Positions 52,116-59,813 of a stretch of DNA of 64,000 nt are shown here, piece by piece. The notes below the pieces were generated by a model, which saw only the letters and a program-made list of their open reading frames with translations, searched no databases and had not been told where the DNA came from. Source of the DNA: Mycobacterium sp. ACS4054 (GTDB lineage Bacteria; Actinomycetota; Actinomycetes; Mycobacteriales; Mycobacteriaceae); the NCBI RefSeq assembly GCF_001667275.1, contig NZ_LZHV01000058.1, forward strand, positions 186,001-250,000, in the 5' to 3' direction. Each line of letters begins with the position of its first letter. Position 1 is the stretch's first letter. A program made the position numbers and the translations under genes.

Positions 52116-52130
52116 GTGATGCCAAAATGA
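52116..52130 (+). CDS. Leaderless mini-ORF coupled to DUF4436 gene 1
   Basis: GTG ATG CCA AAA TGA encodes four residues. It starts seven bases after the TAGCAT hexamer, and its stop overlaps the ATG of the DUF4436 gene (ATGA). A leaderless start here would hand ribosomes to the main gene. Only geometry supports it. Confidence 0.35.
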   Translation: MMPK

Positions 52131-53062
52131 CCGCCGGGACCCCGGCGCCTCCCGCGCCGCCCCCCCCCCCCGGCTCCCGGGGCCGGCAAATCGCGATAGC
52201 TTTCGGCATTGTCGTGGCCGTCATCGTCATCTACGTCCTGTCGCTGATCGCCGTTCACCTGTTGGCAAAGTCGGCACCCCCGTTGCCCCCGGTGGACTTC
52301 AGCAAGCTCGAGGCCGAGGACAGCGTGGTGCAGGTGCACCTCGAGAAGCTGGACACCGTCGCCAATCGCTTGACGGTGAATGTGCTTGTCTACCCAAAGG
52401 ATTCGCTGTACGACAAGAACTTCGGCGTGCTGACCACGGACGCGGCCGTGCGGCTGTATCCGGAGAACGATCTGGGCGACCTGCAGTACCCCGTAGGAAA
52501 GGCGCCGGCGCAAGTCAGCACCGGGCTGGCGGCCCACGGCGACCCCGGCAACTGGCCGTTCGACTCCTACAAGACGGAAGTCATCGCGGCCGACGTGTTC
52601 ACCGGCACCGGCCAGAACCGCGAAAAGGCGCCCGCCCGCGTGGAAGTGACCGGCAAGCTGGACGGCTGGGACGCGACCGTGACCCGCGTCCACGACCCCG
52701 AGGACGCCAACCCCGACGTTCAGGACAACGTGATCATCACGTTGCACAGGGCCAAGGGTCCGCTGATCTTCGACCTGGGCATCTGCCTGGTGCTCATCGC
52801 CCTGCCCGTGCTGGCGTTGTGGGTTGCCATCCCGGTGGCGCTGGGCAGGACGTCGTTCCTGCCGCCCATGACTACGTGGTACGGCGCGATGCTGTTCGCC
52901 ATTGTCCCGCTGCGCAACATCTTGCCGGGCAGCCCACCGTACGGGTCGTGGATCGACCAGGCCGTCGTGCTCTGGGTCCTGATCGGTCTGGTCACCGCGA
53001 TGGCCCTCTTCCTGTACGGCTGGTGGCGGCAACGCGACCGCAGGCGCGCGCACAAGGCCTAG
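52127..53062 (+). CDS. DUF4436 membrane protein, paralogue 1
   Basis: This 311-residue protein has a Pro-rich cytoplasmic N-terminus and a membrane helix at about residues 24-45. An extracytoplasmic domain of about 180 residues follows (LTTDAAVRLYPENDLGDLQY, WPFDSYKTEVIAADVF), then three C-terminal helices. The RAKGPLIFDLGICLVL segment is shared with two nearby paralogues. Residues 12-15 are encoded by a run of 12 C (52160-52171), which is prone to slippage. No ribosome-binding site is seen. Function is unknown. It converges on pstS with three bases between. Confidence 0.8.
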   Translation: MTAGTPAPPAPPPPPGSRGRQIAIAFGIVVAVIVIYVLSLIAVHLLAKSAPPLPPVDFSKLEAEDSVVQVHLEKLDTVANRLTVNVLVYPKDSLYDKNFGVLTTDAAVRLYPENDLGDLQYPVGKAPAQVSTGLAAHGDPGNWPFDSYKTEVIAADVFTGTGQNREKAPARVEVTGKLDGWDATVTRVHDPEDANPDVQDNVIITLHRAKGPLIFDLGICLVLIALPVLALWVAIPVALGRTSFLPPMTTWYGAMLFAIVPLRNILPGSPPYGSWIDQAVVLWVLIGLVTAMALFLYGWWRQRDRRRAHKA

Positions 53063-53065
53063 CGG

Positions 53066-54196
53066 TTACTCCGAATTCGTCGCTCCCGCAGCGCTGATCG
53101 AGTCGACGGCGCTCGAGACCCGCGACTGGAAGTCCGGCGAGAGCGGGATGTAGCCGTTGCGGGCGAGGTCGACCTGGCCGGGACCGATCGCGGCCTGCAG
53201 GAAGGCCTTGACCGCCTTGGCCGTTTCGGGGTCCGCATATTTCGAGCAGACGATCTCGTAGGTGGCCAACACGATCGGGTACACGTCCGGCTGGGCGGGG
53301 TTGTAGAACGACGAGATGTCGAGCACCAGGTCGTTGCCGCTGCCGATGATCTTGGCGCCGGTGATGGTCTTGCCGACGGTGTCGGTGCCGATGCGCACCG
53401 GCCGTAACGACCTGCGGCTCGCCGGGGTCTTGATCTCGGCGGCGTAAAGCCCTTGCTGCAGAGCGAAAGACAGCTCGTTGTAACTGATCGCGCCCTCGGT
53501 GGACTTCACCAGCGCCGCGGTGCCATTGTTGCCCGCCGCGCCGGTGCCGACGCCGCCGTTGAACGCCTTGCCCGCGCCCTTGTTCCAGGCCCCGCCGGAG
53601 GCGGCCTGCAGGTAGGACTGGAAGTTGTCCGTCGTCCCCGACGCGTCACTGCGGTAGATGACCCGGATGTCTTCGGCCGGCATGGACGCGTTGAGCGTGG
53701 TGAGGGCCGGGTCGTCCCAGCGGGTGATGGTGCCGTCGAAGATCTTGGCGATGGTCGACGCGTCGAGCACCAACGAGTCGACCGAGCCCAGGTTGTAGGT
53801 GATCGCAAGCGGCCCGAACACCACGGGCAGGTTCCAGGCATCGGCGCCGCCGCAGCGTTGCTTGGCCGCGGCGTATTGGTTTCCGGCCAGCGGCGTGTCC
53901 GACCCGCCGAAATCCGTTTTGCCGGCGAGGAAGTCGCTGATCCCCGCACCCGACCCGTTAGCGGTGTAATTGAGGGTCTGGCCGGCGCACACCTTGCCGT
54001 ATGCCGCGACGAACTTCGTCATGGCGTTGGCCTGTGCGGTCGAGCCGCTGGCCGTCAGGGCCTGCTTGCCGCCACAGTCCACCTTGGCGCCCGCGGCATA
54101 CGCCAGGGTGGGGTGGGGGTCGGTGCTGCATGCCGAGACCGCGACGGCCGCCGCGGCGAGCAGGCCGATGGCGATCGCCGGTGGGGTGCGCTTCAC
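53066..54196 (-). CDS. pstS: Phosphate-binding lipoprotein PstS
   Basis: This 376-residue periplasmic-type binding protein has a lipoprotein signal ending in VSACS. The phosphate-binding motifs read LTASGSTAQANAMTKFVAAY, GSGAGISDFLAGKTDFGGSD and RSDASGTTDNFQSYL. GTG 54196 is chosen because AGGAG lies nine bases upstream and it opens the signal peptide. No pstC, pstA or pstB gene is near, so it must use a transporter encoded elsewhere or act as a sensor or scavenger. It is divergent from the second DUF4436 gene. I do not recall it at this locus in M. tuberculosis. Confidence 0.9.
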   Translation of the reverse strand: MKRTPPAIAIGLLAAAAVAVSACSTDPHPTLAYAAGAKVDCGGKQALTASGSTAQANAMTKFVAAYGKVCAGQTLNYTANGSGAGISDFLAGKTDFGGSDTPLAGNQYAAAKQRCGGADAWNLPVVFGPLAITYNLGSVDSLVLDASTIAKIFDGTITRWDDPALTTLNASMPAEDIRVIYRSDASGTTDNFQSYLQAASGGAWNKGAGKAFNGGVGTGAAGNNGTAALVKSTEGAISYNELSFALQQGLYAAEIKTPASRRSLRPVRIGTDTVGKTITGAKIIGSGNDLVLDISSFYNPAQPDVYPIVLATYEIVCSKYADPETAKAVKAFLQAAIGPGQVDLARNGYIPLSPDFQSRVSSAVDSISAAGATNSE

Positions 54197-54550
54197 GTTG
54201 CTTGGCTCCTGGGGACTGCGGGTTCGCGCAGACGGTGTACGTGCCACCCGGCGGCGACGGCGAGCACTGGGGCGCTGGCCCCGTTTCGACACACGTCGAG
54301 ACTTACCGCGACCGCGTCAGCCAAGCAAACAAACATCGGGTGAACTGACAGGGACGCCGGCGTGCGCGCCAAGCCGACGAATCGCACCGGCGGCGATTCG
54401 CTAACCGGCGGCCTCCCGCCGGCTATGTTGCGGCAACCTACCTGATAGCTCGCATATTGCTCTTCTGGCGCGCGAACGCGAAGGGTTCGCTACCATCACC
54501 TCTCGTGCCGCCCAAGCGGCGCACCGGTCGATTCCGACGGAGGTTGGACG
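54197..54550. other. Divergent gap between pstS and second DUF4436 gene
   Basis: This 354-base region has no supported gene. It holds a CCGGCGG-CCTC-CCGCCGG hairpin (54405-54422), a TACCAT hexamer (54491-54496) in a GCTACCATC context like the other DUF4436 promoters, and the GGAGG (54539-54543) of the downstream gene. Confidence 0.5.
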
Positions 54551-55504
54551 ATGACCCACCACACGGCGCCGCAACAGCAGCCCACCACCCCGGCAACGCC
54601 TCCGCCTGCCGCTACAGCGACGGCGCCACCCGAGACGCCGCCGAAAAAGCCCAGGCGACGCCTCTTCATCGGGCTCGGTACCCTGTTGGGCTTCCTGGTG
54701 GTCTACCTGCTCACGCTGTTCGGCTTCCACCTGCTGGCCCGATCAGGGCAGCCGCTCAAGCCGCCGGACTTGAACGCGACCGGCGACACCGTCGTGTTGG
54801 TCCGCCTCGAGAAGCTGGACACCATCGCCAACCGTCTGACCGTGAAAGTGCTTGTCATTCCGGAAGATTCGATGTTCGACAAGCGCCTCGACGTGTTGAA
54901 GACCGACACCGCGGTCCGCATGGATCCGCCCAACGACCTGGGCGACCTGCAATACCCGGCGGGCAAGTCGCCGGCGCAGGTCGCCACCACGATCGAGGCG
55001 CACGGGGACCCCAACAACTGGCCGTTCGACTCCTACCGCACCGATACGCTCTCCGCCGACGTCCTCGTCGGCCAGGGCGACGCGCGCCAATACATCCCGG
55101 CCCGCGTCGAGGTCGCCGGGGCCTTGGACGGGTGGGACGTGAGCGTGCAGCGCGTCGGCGAAGCCAGCCAGGAATCGGATCGGCCCGACAACGTGGTCAT
55201 CACGCTGCACCGGGCCAAGGGGCCGCTGATCTTCGACCTCGGCATCTGCCTGGTCCTGTTCGCCCTGCCGGCCCTGGCTTTCGCGGTGGCCATCCAGATC
55301 GCCTTGGGCAAGCGCAAGTTCGTGCCGCCCTTCGTGACGTGGTTCGCCGCGATGCTCTTCGCCGTCATACCGATCCGCAACTTCCTTCCCGGTTCGCCAC
55401 CGCCCGGGGCGTGGATCGACCAGGCACTGGTGATCTGGGTGCTGCTCGCGTTGGTCGGCGCGATGGGGTTGTACATGTTGACGTGGTACCGGCAGTCCGA
55501 CTGA
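54551..55504 (+). CDS. DUF4436 membrane protein, paralogue 2
   Basis: This 317-residue protein has the same plan as paralogue 1: a Pro/Thr-rich N-terminus, a helix at about residues 40-60, the extracytoplasmic domain (LKTDTAVRMDPPNDLGDLQY) and three C-terminal helices after RAKGPLIFDLGICLVLF. GGAGG seven bases before ATG 54551 gives this copy a normal ribosome-binding site, unlike the other two. The formylglycine enzyme gene follows after 20 bases. Function unknown. Confidence 0.85.
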   Translation: MTHHTAPQQQPTTPATPPPAATATAPPETPPKKPRRRLFIGLGTLLGFLVVYLLTLFGFHLLARSGQPLKPPDLNATGDTVVLVRLEKLDTIANRLTVKVLVIPEDSMFDKRLDVLKTDTAVRMDPPNDLGDLQYPAGKSPAQVATTIEAHGDPNNWPFDSYRTDTLSADVLVGQGDARQYIPARVEVAGALDGWDVSVQRVGEASQESDRPDNVVITLHRAKGPLIFDLGICLVLFALPALAFAVAIQIALGKRKFVPPFVTWFAAMLFAVIPIRNFLPGSPPPGAWIDQALVIWVLLALVGAMGLYMLTWYRQSD

Positions 55505-55512
55505 GGTGCTCG

Positions 55513-55518
55513 TACCCT
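55513..55518 (+). promoter_or_regulatory. -10 element for leaderless FGE mRNA
   Basis: TACCCT is followed by six bases and GTG 55525. No ribosome-binding site is visible. Confidence 0.4.
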
Positions 55519-55524
55519 GAACGG

Positions 55525-56448
55525 GTGCTCACCGAGCTGGTCGACTTAACGGGCGGATCGTTCCGCATGGGGTCGACCACCTTCTACCCCGAAGAGGCGC
55601 CGATCCACACCGTGAGCGTTGCCGCCTTCGCGGTGGAGCGGCACCCGGTGACCAACGCGCAGTTCGCCGAATTCGTTTCCGACACAGGCTATCTGACGGT
55701 CGCCGAGCAGCCGATCGACCCGGCGCTGTACCCGGGTGCCGATCCGGCGGACCTGCGTCCGGGCGCCATGGTCTTTGCACCCACGCCGGGCCCGGTCGAC
55801 CTGCGGGACTGGCGGCAATGGTGGCGCTGGGTGCCGGGTGCGAGCTGGCGACACCCGTTCGGCCCGGACAGCGATCTCACCGGTCGGGCCGATCACCCGG
55901 TGGTGCAGGTGGCCTACCCCGACGCGGCCGCCTACGCGCGCTGGGCCGGCCGGCGGTTGCCCACCGAGGCCGAGTGGGAGTACGCGGCCCGTGGCGGGAG
56001 CGCCGCGACGTACGCGTGGGGGGACGAGCCGAATCCCGACGGGCGGTTGATGGCCAACACCTGGCAGGGCCGGTTCCCGTATCGCAACGACGGAGCGCTC
56101 GGCTGGGTGGGCACCTCGCCGGTTGGAACGTTTCCCCCCAACGGATTCGGTCTGCTGGACATGATCGGCAATGTCTGGGAGTGGACGGCCACCGAGTTCT
56201 CCGCGCACCACCGCCTCGACCGGCCGCCGAAGGCCTGTTGCGCCCCGGTGGGTCCCGCGGATCCCGCCGTCAGCCAGACGCTGAAGGGCGGCTCGCACCT
56301 GTGTGCGCCGGAGTACTGCCACCGGTATCGCCCGGCCGCCCGGTCCCCGCAATCACAGGACACCGCGACCACCCACATCGGTTTTCGCTGCGTCGCACAG
56401 CAAACCGGGTCCGCGCCCGGGGACGTCTCCCGAAGTCGAAGCGACTAG
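55525..56448 (+). CDS. Formylglycine-generating enzyme
   Basis: This 307-residue FGE-sulfatase family protein oxidises the sulfatase cysteine to formylglycine, activating AtsA. It begins with GGSFRMGSTTFYPEEAPIH. RLPTEAEWEYAARGG and MIGNVWEWTATEF follow. The two copper-binding, catalytic cysteines lie in KGGSHLCAPEYCHRYRPA near the C-terminus. GTG 55525 gives the LTELVDL start seen in M. tuberculosis Rv0712. It lies 4 kb from atsA, with the lipoprotein, pstS and two DUF4436 genes between them. Confidence 0.95.
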   Translation: MLTELVDLTGGSFRMGSTTFYPEEAPIHTVSVAAFAVERHPVTNAQFAEFVSDTGYLTVAEQPIDPALYPGADPADLRPGAMVFAPTPGPVDLRDWRQWWRWVPGASWRHPFGPDSDLTGRADHPVVQVAYPDAAAYARWAGRRLPTEAEWEYAARGGSAATYAWGDEPNPDGRLMANTWQGRFPYRNDGALGWVGTSPVGTFPPNGFGLLDMIGNVWEWTATEFSAHHRLDRPPKACCAPVGPADPAVSQTLKGGSHLCAPEYCHRYRPAARSPQSQDTATTHIGFRCVAQQTGSAPGDVSRSRSD

Positions 56449-56516
56449 CGGGTTACCGCCGCATGACCGGGGGGTGACGGGGCTTTCGTCGGGGCGCGGG
56501 GCCTTCGCGAGTTCGC

Positions 56517-56522
56517 TAGCAT
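56517..56522 (+). promoter_or_regulatory. -10 element of third DUF4436 gene
   Basis: TAGCAT in GCTAGCATCTG is identical over 11 bases to the region before the first DUF4436 gene. Confidence 0.45.
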
Positions 56523-56530
56523 CTGACCAC

Positions 56531-56575
56531 GTGTGGCCCTCGACGCGTCCCGAATCCGCATCGGCTTCCCGATGA
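56531..56575 (+). CDS. Leaderless small ORF coupled to DUF4436 gene 3
   Basis: GTG 56531 opens a 14-codon frame, eight bases after the TAGCAT hexamer. It ends in TGA overlapping ATG 56572 of the DUF4436 gene (ATGA). The arrangement repeats that of paralogue 1. Only geometry supports translation. Confidence 0.35.
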   Translation: MWPSTRPESASASR

Positions 56576-57534
56576 CCGCCGAGGCCCCCGCCGCGCCCGC
56601 GCCGCCGCCCCCGTCGGACGCCCCGCCGGCGTCCGCGCCGCCGTCCGGCAAACACATGGCGAAGCGGCCGCGCATCGTGATCGGGGTGGCCGTCCTGGCG
56701 GTTGTCGTGACGGCCTACATGCTGTCCCTGTTCGGGGTCCACTGGCTCGAGCGGTCGGAGGGGCCGCTCCCGCCGCTGGACCTCAGCCAGGGCGGCGGCG
56801 ACGCGACCATCGTGCAGCTACAGGTGGAGGAGCTCAAGCCGGTCGCGAAGCACCTCGCTGTGAATGTGCTTGTCTATCCGGGGATTTCGGCGTACGACAA
56901 CCGATTCGACGTGCTGGGCACAGACGTCGCCGTGCGCCTGTATCCGACGAGCGACCTGGGGGACCTGCATTACCCGAAGGGCAAGGCGCCGGCGCAGCTC
57001 AGCACGACGGTCGTCGCGCACGGCGACCCCGGTAACTGGCCGTTCGACTCCTACAAGACCGAGCCGATCTCCGCCGACGCGTTCGTCGGGTCGGGGGACA
57101 ACCTGAAAAAGGTGCCCGCGCGGGTCGAGGTGACCGGGGAGTTGGACGGGTGGGACATCACGGTCAACCGCGTCCACGATCCCGGGGCGCTGCCGACGCA
57201 GCGCGGCACCGACAACGGCAACGTCGTCATCACGCTGAAGAGGGCCAAGGGCCCGCTGATCTTCGACCTGGGCATCTGCCTGGTCCTGATCAGCCTGCCC
57301 ACCCTGGCGCTGCTGGTGGCCATCCCGATGGCGCTGGGCCGGAGGAAGTTCTTGCCGCCGTTCGCGACCTGGTACGCCGCGAACCTGTTCGCCATCGTCC
57401 CGCTGCGCAATATCCTGCCGGGCGCCCCGCCGCCCGGTTCGTGGATCGACCAGGCGATCGTGCAGTGGGTGTTGATTGCGCTCGTGACGGCGATGAGCCT
57501 GTACATCTTCGCCTGGGTACGGCAGGGGGATTAG
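56572..57534 (+). CDS. DUF4436 membrane protein, paralogue 3
   Basis: This 320-residue protein starts at ATG 56572, chosen because MTAEAPAAPAPP aligns with MTAGTPAPPAPP of paralogue 1. GTG 56533 would add 13 residues. It has one N-terminal helix, an extracytoplasmic domain (LGTDVAVRLYPTSDLGDLHY, WPFDSYKTEPISADAF) and three C-terminal helices after RAKGPLIFDLGICLVL. It looks closer to paralogue 1 than to paralogue 2. Function unknown. Confidence 0.82.
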   Translation: MTAEAPAAPAPPPPSDAPPASAPPSGKHMAKRPRIVIGVAVLAVVVTAYMLSLFGVHWLERSEGPLPPLDLSQGGGDATIVQLQVEELKPVAKHLAVNVLVYPGISAYDNRFDVLGTDVAVRLYPTSDLGDLHYPKGKAPAQLSTTVVAHGDPGNWPFDSYKTEPISADAFVGSGDNLKKVPARVEVTGELDGWDITVNRVHDPGALPTQRGTDNGNVVITLKRAKGPLIFDLGICLVLISLPTLALLVAIPMALGRRKFLPPFATWYAANLFAIVPLRNILPGAPPPGSWIDQAIVQWVLIALVTAMSLYIFAWVRQGD

Positions 57535-57563
57535 CCGGGGCCGCTTTTGTCGGAGCCCGGTGG

Positions 57564-57584
57564 CATACTCGAACATATGTTCGA
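57564..57584 (+). promoter_or_regulatory. SOS (LexA) box with -10 element
   Basis: TCGAACATATGTTCGA (57569-57584) is a perfect match to the mycobacterial SOS box TCGAAC-N4-GTTCGA. It covers the ATG at 57577. CATACT (57564-57569) is a -10 seven bases before that ATG, so LexA would block a leaderless transcript at its start. Confidence 0.85.
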
Positions 57585-59070
57585 TTCGAAGGTGTCGCCC
57601 GAGGTGATCGCGGGCCTCGACGAGCACTTCGAGCGGCGGTACCCATCGAAGACGGCCGAGTCGTCCGGGTTCCTCGCCGCCGCGCGCGAATGCGCCCGGA
57701 GCGAGAATCGGGCGGCGGCCGGGCAGCTGGCGGCGATCGGGAAGCTGTTCGCCTACCGGTTGTCCCGGGGCGGGGAGCGTGCGGACTGGGCGGTGGACAC
57801 CGAGGCGGCGGTGGCCGCCGAGGTGGCCGCGGAGCTGCGGATCGGCCCGGGATTGGCGGCCAGCCGGGTGCGCTACGCCCGGGCGCTGCGCGAGCGGCTG
57901 CCCAGGGTCGCCGAGGTCTTCGCCGCCGGGGACATCGATTTCCGGATGGTGCAAACCATGGTGTACCGGACCGATCTGATCACCGACCCCGACGTGATGG
58001 CCAGTGTGGACGAGCAATTGGCCGCCCGGGTGGCGCGCTGGCCGTCGATGACCTCGGCGCGGCTGGGCGCGCAGGTGGACAAGATCGTGGCGAGAGCCGA
58101 CGCCGATGCGGTGCGCCGGCGCCGCGAGCGCGCGGCGGGGCGCGAGGTGTGGATCGGCGAAATGGGGGACGGGCTGGCCCGCCTCGAGGGCGTGCTGTTA
58201 AGCCCGGACGCCCACGCCCTGGACGCGCGGCTTTCCGCGTTGGCGGTCAGCGTGTGCGGCGACGATCCCCGCACACGTGAGCAGCGCCGCGCCGATGCGC
58301 TGGGGGCGCTGGCCGCCGGGGCCGACCGGCTGGGATGCCGGTGCGGGCGACCGGATTGTGCCGCCGGCGCCCGGGCGCCGGCCGGGCCGGTGTTGATCCA
58401 TGTGATCGCCGAGCAGGCCACCCTCGACGGCCGCGGCGCGGCGCCGGCCTGCGAACTGCGGGCGGACGGGCTGATCCCGCCGGCGCTGATCGCCGAGCTG
58501 GCCGCCTCGGCCACGCTGGTGCCGCTGGTCCATCCCGGGGATGCGCCGCCCGAGCCCGGCTATGTGCCCTCGCAGGCGCTGGCCGATTTCGTGCGTTGCC
58601 GGGATCTGACCTGCCGCTGGCCGGGCTGCGATTGCCCGGCGGTGGCCTGCGACATCGACCACACCGTTCCCCACGCCGCTGGTGGGCCCACCCACGCGAG
58701 CAACCTCAAGTGCTACTGCCGCGCGCATCATTTGGTGAAGACGTTTTGGGGCTGGCGCGAAAAGCAGCTGCCCGACGGCACGCTGATCCTGACCTCCCCG
58801 GCCGGGCGCACCTACGTCACCACACCGGGCAGCGCGCTGCTGTTCCCCAGCCTGTGCGCGGCCACCGGGGCGATCGCCGCTCCCGAAGCCGACCCGCCGG
58901 ACTACTGCGCCGAACGCGCCGCGATGATGCCCCGTCGACGCCGCACCCGCGGCCAGGACCGCGCCTACCGGGTCGCCACCGAGCGCAGATCCAACCGCCG
59001 AGCGCGCACCACCGCCCGATACCGGCCACGCGACGCCACCGGCGACGACGACGAGCCACCGCCCTTCTAA
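57577..59070 (+). CDS. DUF222/HNH endonuclease (13E12 repeat family)
   Basis: This 497-residue protein has a helical DUF222 domain (about residues 10-330) and a C-terminal HNH nuclease domain with CRDLTCRWPGCDC, CDIDHTVPHAAGG and NLKCYCRAHHLVK. These are the 13E12 repeat family of mycobacteria, several of which are LexA-controlled. ATG 57577 lies in the centre of a perfect SOS box. A DNA-damage-linked or mobile-DNA role is likely; no other mobility genes are near. It converges on a small lipoprotein gene. Confidence 0.9.
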   Translation: MFDSKVSPEVIAGLDEHFERRYPSKTAESSGFLAAARECARSENRAAAGQLAAIGKLFAYRLSRGGERADWAVDTEAAVAAEVAAELRIGPGLAASRVRYARALRERLPRVAEVFAAGDIDFRMVQTMVYRTDLITDPDVMASVDEQLAARVARWPSMTSARLGAQVDKIVARADADAVRRRRERAAGREVWIGEMGDGLARLEGVLLSPDAHALDARLSALAVSVCGDDPRTREQRRADALGALAAGADRLGCRCGRPDCAAGARAPAGPVLIHVIAEQATLDGRGAAPACELRADGLIPPALIAELAASATLVPLVHPGDAPPEPGYVPSQALADFVRCRDLTCRWPGCDCPAVACDIDHTVPHAAGGPTHASNLKCYCRAHHLVKTFWGWREKQLPDGTLILTSPAGRTYVTTPGSALLFPSLCAATGAIAAPEADPPDYCAERAAMMPRRRRTRGQDRAYRVATERRSNRRARTTARYRPRDATGDDDEPPPF

Positions 59071-59084
59071 AGCGGCGGTCGCGA

Positions 59085-59207
59085 TCAGCAGCCGACCGGG
59101 CCGCCGCCCGCGGGGCAGGTGATCACGGTGGGTGTGCAACTCACCGATGTCGTCGAGACGGCGAACGCCAGCAGCAGCGCGAACAGAACCTTCTTCCCCC
59201 TGGTCAT
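59085..59207 (-). CDS. Tiny predicted lipoprotein
   Basis: This 40-residue ORF has a basic N-terminus, a hydrophobic stretch KVLFALLLAFAV and a lipobox-like SVSC at about residue 24. A short Cys-containing tail ends in GGGPVGC. That leaves a mature peptide of about 17 residues with three cysteines. ATG 59207 is the only sensible start; the ribosome-binding site is weak. Family unknown. Confidence 0.5.
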   Translation of the reverse strand: MTRGKKVLFALLLAFAVSTTSVSCTPTVITCPAGGGPVGC

Positions 59208-59276
59208 GGGCGAAATCTTAACGCCCGGCCGGGATTTCCCGCGGCGGTTTCCGCACAGACACAGGATGATTGCTCC

Positions 59277-59813
59277 ATGTCCGCGTCGCTGCCGCCCTTG
59301 GCCGGCGAAAATTACGTCTGCGCCGACTGTGGGCTCAGCTATTCCGACACCCCGCCCGGCGAAGCGGTCGGCGTCATCGCCGCCCTGCCGGACAGGGTGC
59401 GGGAGGCCGTGTCCGCGATCCCGCCCGACGCTCGACGCGCGCGGCCCGGCGCCGGTGTGTGGTCGGTCGCCGAGTACCTCTGCCATCTGCGCGACGTCTA
59501 CGTCAGCTTCACCATCCGGCTGCACCGCGTCCGCACCGAGGATCGGCCCGCGTGGGAGCCGATGCTCAACGACCTGCGGGCCCGCCGCTTCCGCTACAAC
59601 GACTGCGACATCGACGCCACGCTGGGCGAGCTGGCGGCCGCCGCGGCGGGATTTCGCGACGAAGTCGCGCGCATCGCGGACGACGGTTGGGACCGCACCG
59701 GGACCCGGTTACCGGGGGAGCGGCGCACCGCCCGCTGGCTGGTTCGCCAGGCGATGCACGAGGGCGTGCACCACCTCGCCGATATCCGGAGAATCGGGGA
59801 AACCGCTCGCTGA
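59277..59813 (+). CDS. DinB-like protein with N-terminal zinc-ribbon-like motif
   Basis: This 178-residue protein has CADCGLSYSDTP at residues 16-27, a half zinc-ribbon. A DinB-type four-helix bundle follows, with potential metal ligands in EYLCHLRDVYV and in MHEGVHHLADIRRI. DinB proteins of this type often act as thiol-dependent S-transferases or hydrolases, for example with mycothiol. No substrate is evident. It is the last gene of the island before the spc operon. Confidence 0.75.
   Translation: MSASLPPLAGENYVCADCGLSYSDTPPGEAVGVIAALPDRVREAVSAIPPDARRARPGAGVWSVAEYLCHLRDVYVSFTIRLHRVRTEDRPAWEPMLNDLRARRFRYNDCDIDATLGELAAAAAGFRDEVARIADDGWDRTGTRLPGERRTARWLVRQAMHEGVHHLADIRRIGETAR

Noticed and set aside
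54457..55524. Upstream extension of the formylglycine enzyme frame through DUF4436 paralogue 2
   Set aside because: The frame is open by composition only. The family start is at the LTELVDL segment (GTG 55525), and paralogue 2 occupies the region in another frame.
57577..59070. DUF222/HNH gene as a mobile element
   Set aside because: 13E12 proteins are called repeats, but no terminal repeats, target duplication or transposase are visible here.
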